Positions 10,236 through 21,180 of a DNA stretch of 64,000 nt are shown here, in pieces. A model generated the notes under the pieces. It was not told where the DNA came from and did no database searches. It saw only the letters and a list, made by a program, of their open reading frames with translations. A program made the position numbers and the translations under genes. This DNA is from Blasia pusilla (lineage: Eukaryota > Marchantiophyta > Marchantiopsida > Blasiales). The stretch lies in assembly GCA_050084515.1 (NCBI GenBank), contig CM114274.1, positions 17,856,001 through 17,920,000 on the forward strand, read 5' to 3'. Every line of letters starts with the position of its first letter. Position 1 is the first letter of the stretch.

Positions 10236-12963
10236 AGAAGCATCGATTTCCTTCTACCGAACTGTGTTCTACGCAGTGACTAACTGATTCGTCACTACGT
10301 AGTCCCCTTCGACGTATGAAATTAAGTTTAACAGGAGTGTCGTGGATCGATCGATGTGTGCACTAGGACGATAGCAGCTGGTAGTCCTTCATTCATTCAA
10401 GCTGAGCTGCAGCATGGGGATTCCCAGATCCTGCTACTTAGGAAGTTCATCATTTTGTTCACTCTCATTAATTCTTAGTTCTAGTTATTAGTCAGGGCCT
10501 TCGTCCCAGAGAGCGCGACGGTTTTCTTCTGCGAAATGTTCTCGCGCGAATCCAAGTCCGCGTCTCCTGTACCTGAATCCCACGGTGTGAGTTGAGATTT
10601 TGATCACGTAAGTGACGTTTCGATCGATGTATCGGGATTCTGCGCCTTAATAATCTAAAGCGTTGATATTACTTTCATATTATATTGGAAATCCCGTATG
10701 CACACTAAGATAAATTAACAACATAGTAACACAAATTAGTAAAATTATTATATTTCCTTTACCAAGTTAGCTATATTAATGACATAAATTTTAGGATAAA
10801 TTTTGATTTAGATGGCAGAATGGAATTCTACTTTATCATGAAATGGAGTCTTAAGAGGATATAATCAAAATTTATATTTTTTTAATTGGCATGTGCACAC
10901 TGATCGAAGGGTGGGTGGGTAATTTTGATTTGTAAACATTTATTTGCTTTGAAATATGATAACAGGATTTCTTTCTTAAAACATGATTAATCCTCTACCA
11001 GCAAGAGAAATTAGAGAAACAGAATTACGTTCTATTCTTACCATAACATAATTCTCTGCCCACAAAGATGGGTCCTCTTTGGATCTTTCTACGTCTATAA
11101 TCTATGTACCGCCGATGGACAATTATGTGACTGGTTTACAGAATCTTGAAGGATGATGGTGAGTGCTAAGCATATTGGCGCACTCGTTTGGACGGGCGTT
11201 GGATGGCATAGGTACGTGCCGGTACTATGGGAAGCGCCTCTTTGTTGGGATGCTTCACCCTTGGACGACGACGTCGTGCGTATAATGTGGCGACGAGATT
11301 CTGGGTCTCCATGTCACTTGTTCACCTCCACGTTTTGTCTGCAACGATCCACCTAATACGGCAGAGCAGAGGAGGCAAGTCCAAATATGGAAATACGATC
11401 ATCAGTCGAGCGTCGAGTCGCTTCGCTACGCTCTTTCAAGTCGTGACCGGATCAGTAATGCCATTAATTTGCCATTCAGATCAAGCACCACCTTTTCAGG
11501 ATTGCGTTCTCAGAGTGCTCTTTCGTGTCATTGTTACTCATAGACTAGTGCTGATCCGAAGAATTAATTCTACCTTGCGAATCTTGGCTTCTATTGCATT
11601 TCAGAGAATAGCTGAGATCTAGACGTGAGTATCTTTGAACAGTAAGTCTTCATCTGGTCATGCGTGATCGTAGTTCTAATCTTGAAATATAGCTAATCCT
11701 GGCAATGACCATGCCCAAGGATGCCGTGTGTACTGTAGATATGTACACGGTAGTTGTTCCATGTTCCACTTTCTCGGAGAAGTGTTCCTATTTCTCGGAC
11801 GCTTTTGGTGAACTGAGAGGGTAGATATGTACACGGTAGTTGTTCCATGTTCCACTTTCTCGGAGAAGTGTTCCTATTTCTCGGACGCTTTTGGTGAACT
11901 GAGAGGGTAAGAACAGTTTCCGCCCCAAGTTAGAACACACTACGTAATATATGGAGAGCTCGACTTTCACAGGTTCGATCTCAAGGTTGCTCCTGGATTG
12001 CAGGCAATCACGCATCGTTCAGGGTTTGAATAACTGGACTTCTAGTCAGGAACAAGAGATGTAAGAATTTGAATTCCGTTTGAAATGAGCCTTCAATAAG
12101 AGAATCTTGACAGATCAAAATCAAACAGATGTGCTGAAGTTAATAAATTTCTCGTTTATGTACAAGGCCTTTCTGAACACTGTTTCCACATGCATGGAAA
12201 ATTGTAGACTTCGTCTCATCAACTTCAATTATTAATCTCTATAAATCTATGGCCGCTGCGCTGCAAGTTTGAGTCTGGATTTTTAGTGACTCCAGATGGT
12301 GGAATCAGGTGCTCTCGCACGTGTTTCAGTCCTAAAAGTTCTAGTCATTATTGTAGAAACTACTATGGCGACAAAGAGAAAATCTATACATGAAAATTGG
12401 TATCTTTCTTGGATTGTGGGAAAGACCTTCGAGTTGAATCCTATTTGAGAGGATTTGAAACTCCAAAATCTAGGGTTGACAGATCTATGGATGTACCGAA
12501 AATCTTCGCGTGAATCCTGTTGTGATTTTGGGATGCTGCTCTCAAATTCGAAATGATTCCCGGACATGACCGTTTGAAACATCAAACCTAGCATTTAGAA
12601 ATTCCTCTTTCAATTTGAAGTGGTTCAAGACTTATTGCGCTCTGCTCTTGGGGATACAAACTTTGTTAGCTTATTATATCTACTTCCCTCAAATGTATGT
12701 GTTAATAGCTGTCATTGAGATTTGTGAGACCAAGAAGATCCGTGTGCCGTACAGAGCAGACCCAGAATAATGAACATACAATCTTTCAAAATTTACGGCC
12801 GAGTGCAGTTCTGCTAAAGGATTTCCGGCCAATACCGTGGATCCAGTACGGTCGAACGCTGAGCTAAACAATCAGCAATAGTTTATTATTTGAAGCATTT
12901 CTTTTACAATTGAGCCTCAAGTTTTGTTGGTAGTGATCTTAAATTGCAAATAGCTTCAATTGC
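10236..12963. other. spacer between NRT2 and NAR2 copy 1
   Basis: This holds the 3' untranslated regions of two convergent genes and AT-rich spacer. No frame here resembles a protein. The one clear structure is an exact 86 bp tandem duplication at 11735-11906, listed separately. Confidence 0.5.
11735..11906. repeat. exact 86 bp tandem duplication
   Basis: The unit starting GTAGATATGTACACGG occupies 11735-11820 and is repeated without any visible mismatch at 11821-11906, ending GAACTGAGAGG. Perfect identity suggests a very recent duplication, or an assembly artefact. Confidence 0.95.
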
Positions 12964-13605
12964 TCAATTTTTGGCGCTGGCACGGGAGAACTCAGTAGCC
13001 AAAATAGCGAGCAATGAACCAATGGAGAAAATGGAAAGCAATGCAGAAGCAATGTCAATTGACATGTGCTTTCCTGAAATAGGCTTGATGACAATCAAGT
13101 TCATGGTCTTGCTCGGATCAGTCGTCTGTCCATATGTCACTATGATCCCTTCTGTATTCACCACATATGCTCGGACGAAGTAAGACGCACCAGGAATGTT
13201 CTTCCTAATTCGCCACACCGTCGTGTTCCCCTCGGTCGTGTACTTCTGCGTGGCTATTTTGTTGGTGCACGTCTTGTCTCTGTGGAGATCATCTTTGGTC
13301 GTCCTCCAACCGCGATCTGTCTGGCTCACAGGAGCGAAGCACAGCTTAAGCTTCACGCCAGCGTATCTCTCATCAACTCCCGAACCGGTGTAAGTGCCGT
13401 TCAAGACCCACTTTATAACCAAGTAATCGTCGCCGACCGTAGCATATGCCGGGCTTAGGCCGGGGCTTTGTCCTTGGACGAAGGCGTCGACTAATATGAG
13501 GGGTTTCAGATGGCTTAGCAACACTGCACCTTCCACAGCGCTCGCGAGATAGATCACTACTATGGTGACAACCACACGCTGCACGCGAACTGAATGGAGC
13601 GCCAT
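12964..13605 (-). CDS. NAR2: nitrate transporter partner NAR2/NRT3, copy 1
   Basis: This is a small single-pass membrane protein that binds NRT2 and is needed for its stability and plasma-membrane targeting in plants. The first ATG in frame is at 13605, giving 213 residues; the six extra codons upstream begin at GTG and are not used. A hydrophobic signal peptide covers about residues 1-26. The family core VKLKLCFAPVSQTDRGWR is at 84-101, followed by KDDLHRDKTC, giving paired Cys 89 and 113. YFVRAYVV (142-149) and IKPISGKH (173-180) follow, then a C-terminal membrane helix at about 182-204. Sequons NGT (69) and NTT (127) fit an extracellular domain. The reading frame is unbroken. It is convergent with NRT2 and paralogous to the copy at 40306-40941. 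Confidence 0.95.
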   Translation of the reverse strand: MALHSVRVQRVVVTIVVIYLASAVEGAVLLSHLKPLILVDAFVQGQSPGLSPAYATVGDDYLVIKWVLNGTYTGSGVDERYAGVKLKLCFAPVSQTDRGWRTTKDDLHRDKTCTNKIATQKYTTEGNTTVWRIRKNIPGASYFVRAYVVNTEGIIVTYGQTTDPSKTMNLIVIKPISGKHMSIDIASALLSIFSIGSLLAILATEFSRASAKN

Positions 13606-13653
13606 TCGGCGGCCCCCGCACACCGAGCGCTCTGTCGAGGATTCAACGAGACC

Positions 13654-13763
13654 CTGCGAGAAGAATATGTGTGTGTGAACATACAGTAGTCCGAAAAGCG
13701 TTAAGAACTAGACTCGCGAACCAAAAGGGGTCACGGCGATGGAAGGAAAAAATTAAAGGTTAC
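13654..13763 (-). other. probable 5' leader intron of NAR2 copy 1
   Basis: On the minus strand the donor is GGCAAG|GTAACC and the acceptor is TATTCTTCTCGCAG|GG, with a pyrimidine-rich tract before the AG. The 110-base intron lies 48 bases upstream of the ATG. Without a transcript this stays a prediction. Confidence 0.5.
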
Positions 13764-13906
13764 CTTGCCGATTGCGTCCAATTCTGAAAGAAAATTTGAG
13801 AAATACCCCGGGCAAACTCTAAACTTTCGAACTGATCGAATACACGTAACTTTTCTTCGATTCCAATCGAAATGTGCAGTGCGCTTTTACGCGACAGTTG
13901 GACTTC

Positions 13907-13922
13907 CTCGCATATAATATAA
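13907..13922 (-). promoter_or_regulatory. candidate TATA region of NAR2 copy 1
   Basis: Read on the minus strand this is CATTATATTATATGCGAG. It shares the exact 10-mer TATATGCGAG with the TATA region of NAR2 copy 2 (41061-41070). It lies about 300 bases from the ATG, or about 190 if the leader intron is removed. Confidence 0.45.
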
Positions 13923-13929
13923 TGTGATC

Positions 13930-14570
13930 AAGGAGACCTTGAATTGAAAGCAAGGCTGCAGGTCGCCTCGACCCTACATAGAGACTCGCGAGGAGCGATC
14001 CATCTCCCAACGTGTAAGAGGCGGTGGTGGTCCAGGGCTCCACAGAGAAATTTCTCACTCCAACGCTCATGGAGCAATCAACTGTTGCCGGGATCGACCT
14101 GTTGTCCTTGTTAAATTCGATTGGCATGCAAGTTCGAAAAGCCTGTACCTTCCCGCGTGATAAGCTGCTATTTGTGGTCTCCGGTCAGCAGATTGCTCCC
14201 TTGGCAAATCGCAAGGGGCTACGCCATCTCATACGCCATCTCAACTGACTCCAGGGCACAGACGGCTCTTTCCAGTGTGCTATATGCGACGCGATGGTAC
14301 GTATGCTCCACAGCGCTCTGGCGCCACCAAGAACAATGGGGGACATCGCCAGCCATTTCTTTCTTCTGTACGCGCACGATTCATCACGAGAAAACTCCGA
14401 TGGGAAAAGGTGGGTTGAAGGTCTCCTTAGAAAAGGCGTCATGCCAGATACATATTTACTGTATTTAAATGTGCATTCCGAAATAAAATTGTTTGAGATG
14501 AAAAATGATTTTATACACAAATTAAATTTTTTTCTCATAGTTGTTTGCAAATCAAAAAGTTCTAAAAGTT
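13930..14570. other. upstream flank of NAR2 copy 1
   Basis: Several overlapping frames of about 100 codons occur on both strands, including one at 13819-14127 minus, but none resembles a known protein and several overlap the likely promoter. I treat this as promoter and spacer. Confidence 0.4.
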
Positions 14571-14573
14571 CTT

Positions 14574-14602
14574 TAGTAAGGTGCTCGTGATGCACCTTAC
14601 TA
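14574..14602. repeat. perfect 11 bp stem-loop
   Basis: TAGTAAGGTGC at 14574-14584 pairs with GCACCTTACTA at 14592-14602 around a 7-base loop. It lies just beyond the end of the minus-strand Helitron helicase coding remnant (14669), where a Helitron 3' hairpin would be expected. The usual CTRR end with a short spacer is not clear, because the only nearby CTAA overlaps the stem. Confidence 0.5.
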
Positions 14603-14668
14603 GCTTATAGAAGAAAAGATATGTTTTCTCAAATTTATTTCATTTCCATAATTTTTTATAAATTATAT

Positions 14669-15560
14669 TTAGTGTGTAGTCATCTTCTTTATTTGAATGT
14701 TCATCCTTTCCAATGGTAATATGGAAGGATCATATATCTTGTTACTATCAATAACAATTTCAGATGTTAATTGTATGAAGTCTTCTCCCAAATAAGGGTG
14801 CAAAAGTACACGTCCCTCTTCCACTTCTAATAACCAATCAGCAAAAATTTGTTGTTCATCACGCAAATGACCATCCAACTTTTGAACACGCATGTTTGTT
14901 TTCAACTTCATGACCTTTCCATTAGACAAAAAATACGACCTTTTATGGTGGCTTGGATGATTTGTGGCTGATCCCCATGATGAACAACATGTAACACTTG
15001 ACGAAAATCATCACCAAATACCATAAGTTTTCCACCGAATGGTAATTGTCATAAATCATCTGAAACAACTCCCATGATATCCTGTAAAGTTCAATTCACA
15101 GCCTCAAAGGCATGATGATGAGCCATACGTGCCTCGTCCCATATAATGAGTATTGCCTCACGGATTAAGCGCCCTCCATCACTAAAGACTAATTAACAAC
15201 CAAAAAATAAAATAAAATTAGAAGTCGTAATAATTGGAGTACTAAAATTTGACATTGTATTAACACAATTGAAGCTAATTAGAATAACTTATGATACTTA
15301 CTTGCAAGTAGAGCTTTCATGAAGATTAATGGGGATCTCGAAGCGCGAGTGAGCAATACGTCCTCCGTCTAACAATAGAGCAGCTATACCAGATGATGCT
15401 ACATCCAAAACTATACCTCTTGCGCTCCTTATACTTGCAAGGAGAAGATTCTATAAAAAATGTTTTTCCAATTTCACTTGGACCATCAATGAAAAAAACT
15501 TTTGGAGATGGTGGAGCATTTGCGCATATTTGATCAAGCTCATCATGTATAGCGTTTCAT
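14669..15560 (-). pseudogene. Helitron PIF1-type helicase fragment
   Basis: On the minus strand FFIDGPSEIGKTFF (about 15460-15490) stands where the family Walker A reads GPGGTGKT, so motif I has decayed. LDVASSGIAALLLDGGRIAHS (about 15350-15420, with family-like TAHS spacing) follows. An intron with donor GCAAG|GTAAGT-like and acceptor AATTAG lies at about 15185-15303. Then come ILIIWDEARMAHHHAFEA (Walker B, about 15100-15160), PFGGKLMVFGDDFRQVL (about 15000-15050) and LKTNMRVQ near 14890. The region normally holding the last helicase motifs, to the final NKSQG and SR segments, is absent after 14669. In-frame stops occur near 15085 and 15042. Some donor bases were read by eye and may be off by a few positions. 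Confidence 0.75.
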
Positions 15561-16500
15561 ATAATGCGTTTTCCTTCGTTTAGACACGCTTCTCTCAATT
15601 GCACTTGCTCAAATAATTGTTCCGTATCATATGCTAGCTTTTGTTCCTCCAAATCTGAGTGTGAATGAAGGCTTTCGAAATTAGCTTGGGGCATATCTGA
15701 GAACTAGTCAGATAGTCTCGTTCCTTGATCTTGTGAATAATAATGAACTTCCAATAGTGCGACATTAATGATAGCATCATCAATAGAAAGATTAAGAATT
15801 CATGTTTCTGTAGTGGAAGAGTTCCAAAAAAGGTCCAAATCATGGTTAGTATGTTGGATTCTCAACATAAAATACAATTAGGAAGAAAAAAATTATGTAA
15901 GGAGTGGTAGTATTGAATTCTTGCCTGACGTCATTCATATAAGAGATCCTCTACCAATGGAACCAAGAATTGACTCCATAGTGTAGCAGGTTGAGCAGGT
16001 GTGTTGTAAGCTAGAATAATTGCAAATAGACGGCAAAGTTAGGAACCCGTACGGATGATAGAAGCTTCTATGAAGCAAGAAAACATATTCCTATCATCCT
16101 CAAGAAGTCCCCATTGAATAGCAGCCTCCTTGAATGTTGGACATAATACCCCATGAACAGTTCTCAAACATTCGTATATAGTTGCTCCTCGAACATGATG
16201 GAGGAGTAATCTCAACCAATGACGTTCTCCTTCATCTATGAAGAACTGTAATAAATTAGCTCATCTATTACCGAATGTACAAAATTAAGTGCTTACCGCC
16301 ACTAATATATAAAAGGAAATTAAATATGTACAATGCACTTTTGAGAATTTACTTGGATGAGTAAGGTATAAGCGGCCAATTGGATAGCCGCAACCATTTA
16401 GTCGTTTTACCCTACGAATCCACTTCTCCATGTTATTCCAATGATAATATGAAGGAAAATCTATATATAGATATTCTCGAGCAGTGAAGTCATATAGATT
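15560..16500 (-). pseudogene. Helitron linker region fragment
   Basis: The minus-strand segment ERHWLRLLLHHVRGATIYE (about 16170-16240) matches the conserved Helitron stretch between the N-terminal domain and the helicase. It is followed by TVHGVLCPTFKEAA, WGLLEDDRNMF and then FLVPLVEDLLYE (about 15940-15980). Upstream, FPSYYHWNNMEKWIRR (about 16410-16460) is also family-like. At least one intron seems to separate these parts (about 16245-16355). The frame is interrupted in several places. Confidence 0.7.
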
Positions 16501-16515
16501 GGTTGCAAACCATTA

Positions 16516-18142
16516 GGCCTCTGAGACGTCGTTTGGTGCCCAAAGTGGGGATTCGTGTTCCAAGACATCTTGGAGCGACTCCTCCCTTGCTAGTACTTTT
16601 GGGAATCTCTGGGATTCCCTACACTTAGGGAAAGACACCCGGTGTCGCGACCCTCATAACCAAACAACACCAAATAGGCGCCAAGCGAAACATCACAACT
16701 CAAGTGAACTCACGCTGCAAGGTTTGCGCTTTGGAGAGGCGTTTGGAAAAGTCTCTTGGAAAAGTTTAAGAGATGAAACTCGGAATAGAGTTGTGTGTTT
16801 CATGCGTTAGTGGTCGCGACCAGGAAACCTATATCAAACGCAAGCCAAGACTTGAGATGAGTTGAGTCTTGGGAGGTTGGTTGCCAAAGAGGTGAGAACC
16901 AGTTTGGAACATGACTAGCGTTTGGGAGAATCTGACTGTGTTTAGGACCATAACGTTGAGATTCAAGATGCATTTGGAAAAAGTAAGTGCGCGTTGGAAA
17001 GCTGATCTTGAGACGCTTCCAACGCATCAAAGAGCTTAGAAAATGCATAAGTACAGGCTGAGATATTGGCCGAAAACAATTGAGAGAGCAATCGGGTTGA
17101 GGGCCAATTGGAGAGGCCCGGGTGTCTTTCCTAAATGTAGGGGGCCCGTGGAGATCCCCAGAAGTACTAGTAAGGGAGGAGTCTCTCCGAGATGTCTCGG
17201 AACACGAATCCCCACTTTGGGCGCCAAACGGCGTTTCAGAGGCACGGGATGGAACGGGAGTTTGGCGTTGGAACTCGAAACCCAAACCTGATCCAAGGGA
17301 GTGGACTTTGTACACCACACTTGGATTCCAACCCGAGATTCACTACGTGCGAGTCTTGGTGAGGAACTCATTGGATGTCCATCGGACAGTTGGAACCGCT
17401 AGGCGCGAAATGCCGTTTCAAGTTCCTAAACCGACCAGAAAGTTTGTCCCAAGTCTTTCGAGATTTTCCCGTGTTGTAAACCACGAAACTAGGAAGGTTG
17501 AGCTTGATGAGAGTCCGAGACGAGAACTCGGAAAGTAATTCCGCTGATTGATCCAAGACCCGACTAACCAAAGTGCGTGTTTGGATGCAGATCAGTGTTG
17601 AGAGTGTGACCTACTGAACGCACGCTTCCGCAAAAAACAAGATTAATGTTCAAGGAAAGTAGGCACACAACATCCAGGCCTCTCCAATTGGCCCTCAACC
17701 CGATTTCTCTCAAAATCATTTTTGGCCAATATTTTAGTCTTTACTTATGCGTCTGCTGAGATCTTTGGTGCGTTGGAAGCATCTCAAGATAAGCTTTCTA
17801 ACGCATCCTTACTTGTTCCAAAATAATCTTGGGCCTAAATTTTATGGTCCAAAACATAGTCCAATTCCCCAAATGCTAGTCGTATTCCAAAACTGGTTCT
17901 CACCTCTTTGACAACCAACCTTCCAAGACTCAACTCATCTCAAGTCTTGTATCGCGTTTGGTCCAGGTTTCCTCATCACAATCACTAACGCACAACTCTG
18001 TACTGCGTTTCGTCTCTTGGACTTATCCAAGAGACCTTCCAACGGCCTTTCCAAAGCGCAATCATCGGAGGGTGAGTCCACTTGAGTTGTGATGTTCTGC
18101 TTGGCGCCTATTTGGTGTTGTTTAGTTACGAGGGTCGTGACA
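16516..18142. mobile_element. nested inverted-repeat (foldback or rearranged LTR) element
   Basis: Two inverted-repeat pairs overlap. The outer arms start at 16643 (TGTCGCGACCCTCATAAC) and, in reverse, at 18142 (TGTCACGACCCTCGTAAC), and run inward for about 470 bases with moderate divergence. A second pair, about 125 bases each, spans 16518-16642 and 17118-17242 and contains GTTTGGCGCCCAAAGTGGGG, which resembles LTR-retrotransposon primer-binding regions. The whole unit interrupts the Helitron coding sequence. Long frames inside it, such as 16800-17318 minus, resemble no protein. The TGTCRCGACC ends suggest LTR ancestry. No clean target duplication was found. Confidence 0.7.
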
Positions 18143-18149
18143 GCCAACC

Positions 18150-19159
18150 AACTTCACCATAGATAAATAATAGAACAAAATGTAATAAATATATGCTTCA
18201 TTGAGGTCAAATATGCGCTTCACTCCTTCTCCATATAGCCGTATAATAATATCACGATGGTCAACTTGTCCACTTCCATCACCTCGAAAAATAGCAGCAA
18301 CCTCAGAAGCAGTTGGTAAGTTATAACGCTTTGCATCGAGACGTCTCTTGCTTGCCTTGAGGATGATCCGCATATTAAGGTCACTTGCTTCATATGCCAT
18401 ATGACAAAAAATCTTGACATATAGATTGGATTCATGTAACATATCGTGTAACCCTTTTATAATATCTATATTAAGATCATATGATCTTGACATAACTCTT
18501 CCATGATTCTCCAATTCATTTGTAGTATCATGGATGTAGAGTTGAGAAAATTGGGGATGACCTCCTATCTTAGGATGTAAAGGTCCAATAGAATGATAGA
18601 TCCTGCATTGGACCCTAAAGTGTCTAGTGCCATCAATTTTTTCATCTACATACACTCCAGTAGATGCAAGTTAGAGTGCAAAATTGTAAGCTCGAGCATG
18701 TGTAAGAAAATAATGACTTCTAGGACCAACACCCAAAATCAATGATTTAAAAAATGGAGGTGTTGATTTCAAAAGGGGTAACTCTATTCTGCCATGGCCA
18801 AAACACATACCATATGGTAAATCACTAAACTTTCTATCTTTGACAATTTCACATTTCCAATGCAAAGCACGACATAATGGGCATATCTCAATCATAGAAC
18901 CCAATGTATGACGATTGTTTGTACCATTCAAACTCCTTTGTAATTGCAACTTCCTAATATCACTTTCTTCAAAATTTGGTCGCCTTTCAAGATTGAGTAA
19001 TGTATTCAATCTTCCAACCCTATTAACATTAGACAACGGACGAATTCTAGAAGCATTTGGTATAGTGGCACTTTGTGGAGATAACACAACTCCATCAATG
19101 GTAGAAGACACCGGATCTACTCTTGACCTTACTTCATCCCCAATATGGGGAAGAGTCAA
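18150..19159 (-). pseudogene. Helitron-like N-terminal domain
   Basis: Two minus-strand frames make up this part. The first (18671-19159) contains CPLCRALHWKCE, a Cys-rich motif, and later YFLTHARAYNFAL, matching the Helitron segment that ends in IRxYNxAL. The second (18122-18655) contains YHSIGPLHPKIGGHPQFSQ, LYIHDTTNELENH, YNLPTASEVAAI and RDIIIRLYGEG, all typical of the Helitron-like N domain. A stop near 18670 separates them. The coding line is cut by the inverted-repeat element at 18142, after YLSMVKLVG. No HUH catalytic motif could be confirmed before the break. Confidence 0.75.
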
Positions 19160-19171
19160 AGAATTCTCAAA

Positions 19172-19358
19172 AACTTCATGTTCAACCAGAATGGGAAGAG
19201 TGGTAGGTAATTCAACCCGTGCTGTTACAAAAGTAGTTGGTCTAGTTATGGATATATTCTCAACAACTTCATGTTCAACCGGAATGTGAAGAGTGGTAGG
19301 TAACTCAACTCGTGGTGTTACATAAGTAGTTGGCCTCGTCGTTGATATATTCTCGATA
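19172..19358 (-). repeat. 93 bp in-frame tandem repeat in the Helitron N-terminus
   Basis: The unit containing ACTTCATGTTCAACC starts at 19173 and again at 19266, a period of 93 bases or 31 codons. On the minus strand both copies encode ELPTTL.I.VEHEV. Since the period is a multiple of three, the repeat probably arose while the frame was coding. Confidence 0.6.
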
Positions 19359-19359
19359 A

Positions 19360-20300
19360 CTTGATGGAGTCCACTATCCAGTAACTCAAGTCTTGATGAT
19401 ATACCAATGCGATTTATGGATAAAAGATGAGCGTCATGATTTTCTCTTACCGTTACTCCATCCTCATTGAAAGGCCTGAGAAAACATCAACGTATTATAA
19501 AGAATAGATACAAATAAAAGATGAACAATGAAAATTTTGAGCGAGCATTAAAAAAAGTTAGATATGTCCCTTATAAATTGACTATCAATAGTCATGAGGT
19601 CTTTATTTGGAATAGTTGAAATACTCTCAACTACCAAAGTAGGCTCAAGTTGAACATTAAGCGCTTTCGTTCTTTTTCCATACTCTCGATAACAACTCCT
19701 CTTCTTTTCTTTGAGAGCTTCCATTTGATCAGCACGAATAACAAGTTTTCATTTTTGGGCTTTGTCGCGTAGAACCTTATGAAAATCATGTATATCAAGA
19801 GGATTCGATGGAATGGGAAGTTTGGAACAACAAATCAACGTTAAGAACAAATGAAATTGAGATTATGTAGAATGAATTTGAACATGCTAAATAGTCGTTA
19901 ATGCATTCAACTTACGTCGGAGATATATCGGGGAGCATTTCATCTTCAACATGTGTTTTTTGTGCTAAGATTTCCTTGTGACGGGTACGCCTTTTTTGCT
20001 GCACGTTTGCTCGCATCAATTTTCGGAAGTCGCGCAAATCCGTTGGGTTTGATGGAACAGAATCACTATGCAAAAATTGCATGATCATAGTATAAACTTA
20101 GGAAAAATGGCACGGAAGACGTCATTATGGAAATGGAACAAAGCCATAAAGCAAAGGTGCTTACATCAAAGAGGTGTTCTTTGATACTTCAATTTGTGTC
20201 TCTAAAATTTGTTGCGAAATTGGTATATTTGTGATAACACCGAGTGGTTTTCTCTCCAAGTTCGGTAATAATCCACCAACTCTGGCCATCAACATGACAC
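19360..20300 (-). other. 5' part of the Helitron, intron-rich
   Basis: Short basic minus-strand segments rich in Lys and Arg occur near 19640-19740 and 19980-20050, separated by AT-rich stretches that look like introns. They could be N-terminal exons of the Helitron protein. I could not define exon boundaries. Confidence 0.3.
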
Positions 20301-20879
20301 ACCGCAAAAATATTAATCAAACTTGAGAATTAAAATGAAATAAAAATAGTAATAATAACAAAAAATTCCATTTAATTACAAAAAATTAAATGGAGAGAGG
20401 GAAAGAATAAGAGGCTAGAGGAGTAATAGGAAGGACTAAATTCAATCCTAAATGTTTTAGAAAGAAGGTTTAGAAATCCTAATTGGTTTGGAAAAAAGGT
20501 TTACAAAGGAGGGAATTAGTTTTGAAAATAAAAAACTAAAAAGCCTAGGTTCGGTACCCAAACTTGCCTAGGTTCAGTAGCAGGGCAAGTTCGGGCTACC
20601 AAACCTACCCATCCAATCCCTCCCACCACCTCTTCCGCCTCATCTAGGCCGATGGCTCTCCCCGCCGACCTAGATTCAACGATCCAGGTTTGCTTCAAAC
20701 CCCGACGTTAGATCTGGTATCCGACAACTCCCATCAGCCACCACTATCCCTTCCTTCCCCCATCCCCCTTCCCCATTCTCCCCTACCCCACTCCCCTCAC
20801 TCCAAAGGGGTCCATTTTCGACCATCCGCGATGGACGTCTTGACCTTGGACCACATCTCCTGCCTCCTGCATTCGCGCG

Positions 20880-21180
20880 GCCGGCCTTGCTTGGCTCAAC
20901 CTTCTTTCCCACCCTAGCTTGCTGTAGTTTGCGCAGCCAACCTTGCTTGGCTCTTCTTAGTGTCCCCGGGGCCTTGCTGCAATTCACACGGCCTTGCTGT
21001 AGTTCGCGCGGCCAACCTTGCTTGGCTCTTCTCAGTGTCCCGCCCCTTGCTGTAGTTTGCACGGCCTTGCTGGAGTTCACACGGCCAGGCTCAGATTGTC
21101 CCTTGGCTTCTGCTCGCGCAGCCTTGCTTAGATTGTCCCGCAGGCTTGCTCATATTGTCTCTAGCTTCTGCTTGGCTCTT
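20880..21180. repeat. degenerate 75 bp tandem repeats
   Basis: TTGCTGTAGTTYGCGCRGCCAACC starts near 20919 and again near 20994, a period of 75, each followed by TTGCTTGGCTCTTCT. A shortened third copy starts near 21047, and related phrases such as GCGCAGCCTTGCTTAG continue to about 21180. The strand is pyrimidine-rich. Frames here on both strands (20676-21080 minus, 20887-21273 plus) are artefacts of the repeat. Confidence 0.6.

Larger units (their letters stand above)
14574..20300 (-). mobile_element. truncated Helitron split by another element
   Basis: Helitrons are rolling-circle DNA transposons encoding a Rep-helicase protein. Minus-strand pieces appear in family order: an N-terminal region with tandem repeats (about 19160-20100), the Helitron-like N domain (18150-19159) and its continuation (15560-16500), then a PIF1-type helicase (14669-15560). 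A 1.6 kb inverted-repeat element interrupts it at 16516-18142. The C-terminal half of the helicase is missing, so the copy is dead. No clean 5' TC or 3' CTRR ends were fixed. Confidence 0.75.

Noticed and set aside
13819-14127. 102-codon minus-strand ORF upstream of NAR2 copy 1
   Set aside because: It starts with ATG but has no family features and overlaps the likely promoter region.
16800-17538. Overlapping ORFs of 111-172 codons on both strands
   Set aside because: They sit inside the inverted-repeat element, differ between its copies and match nothing.
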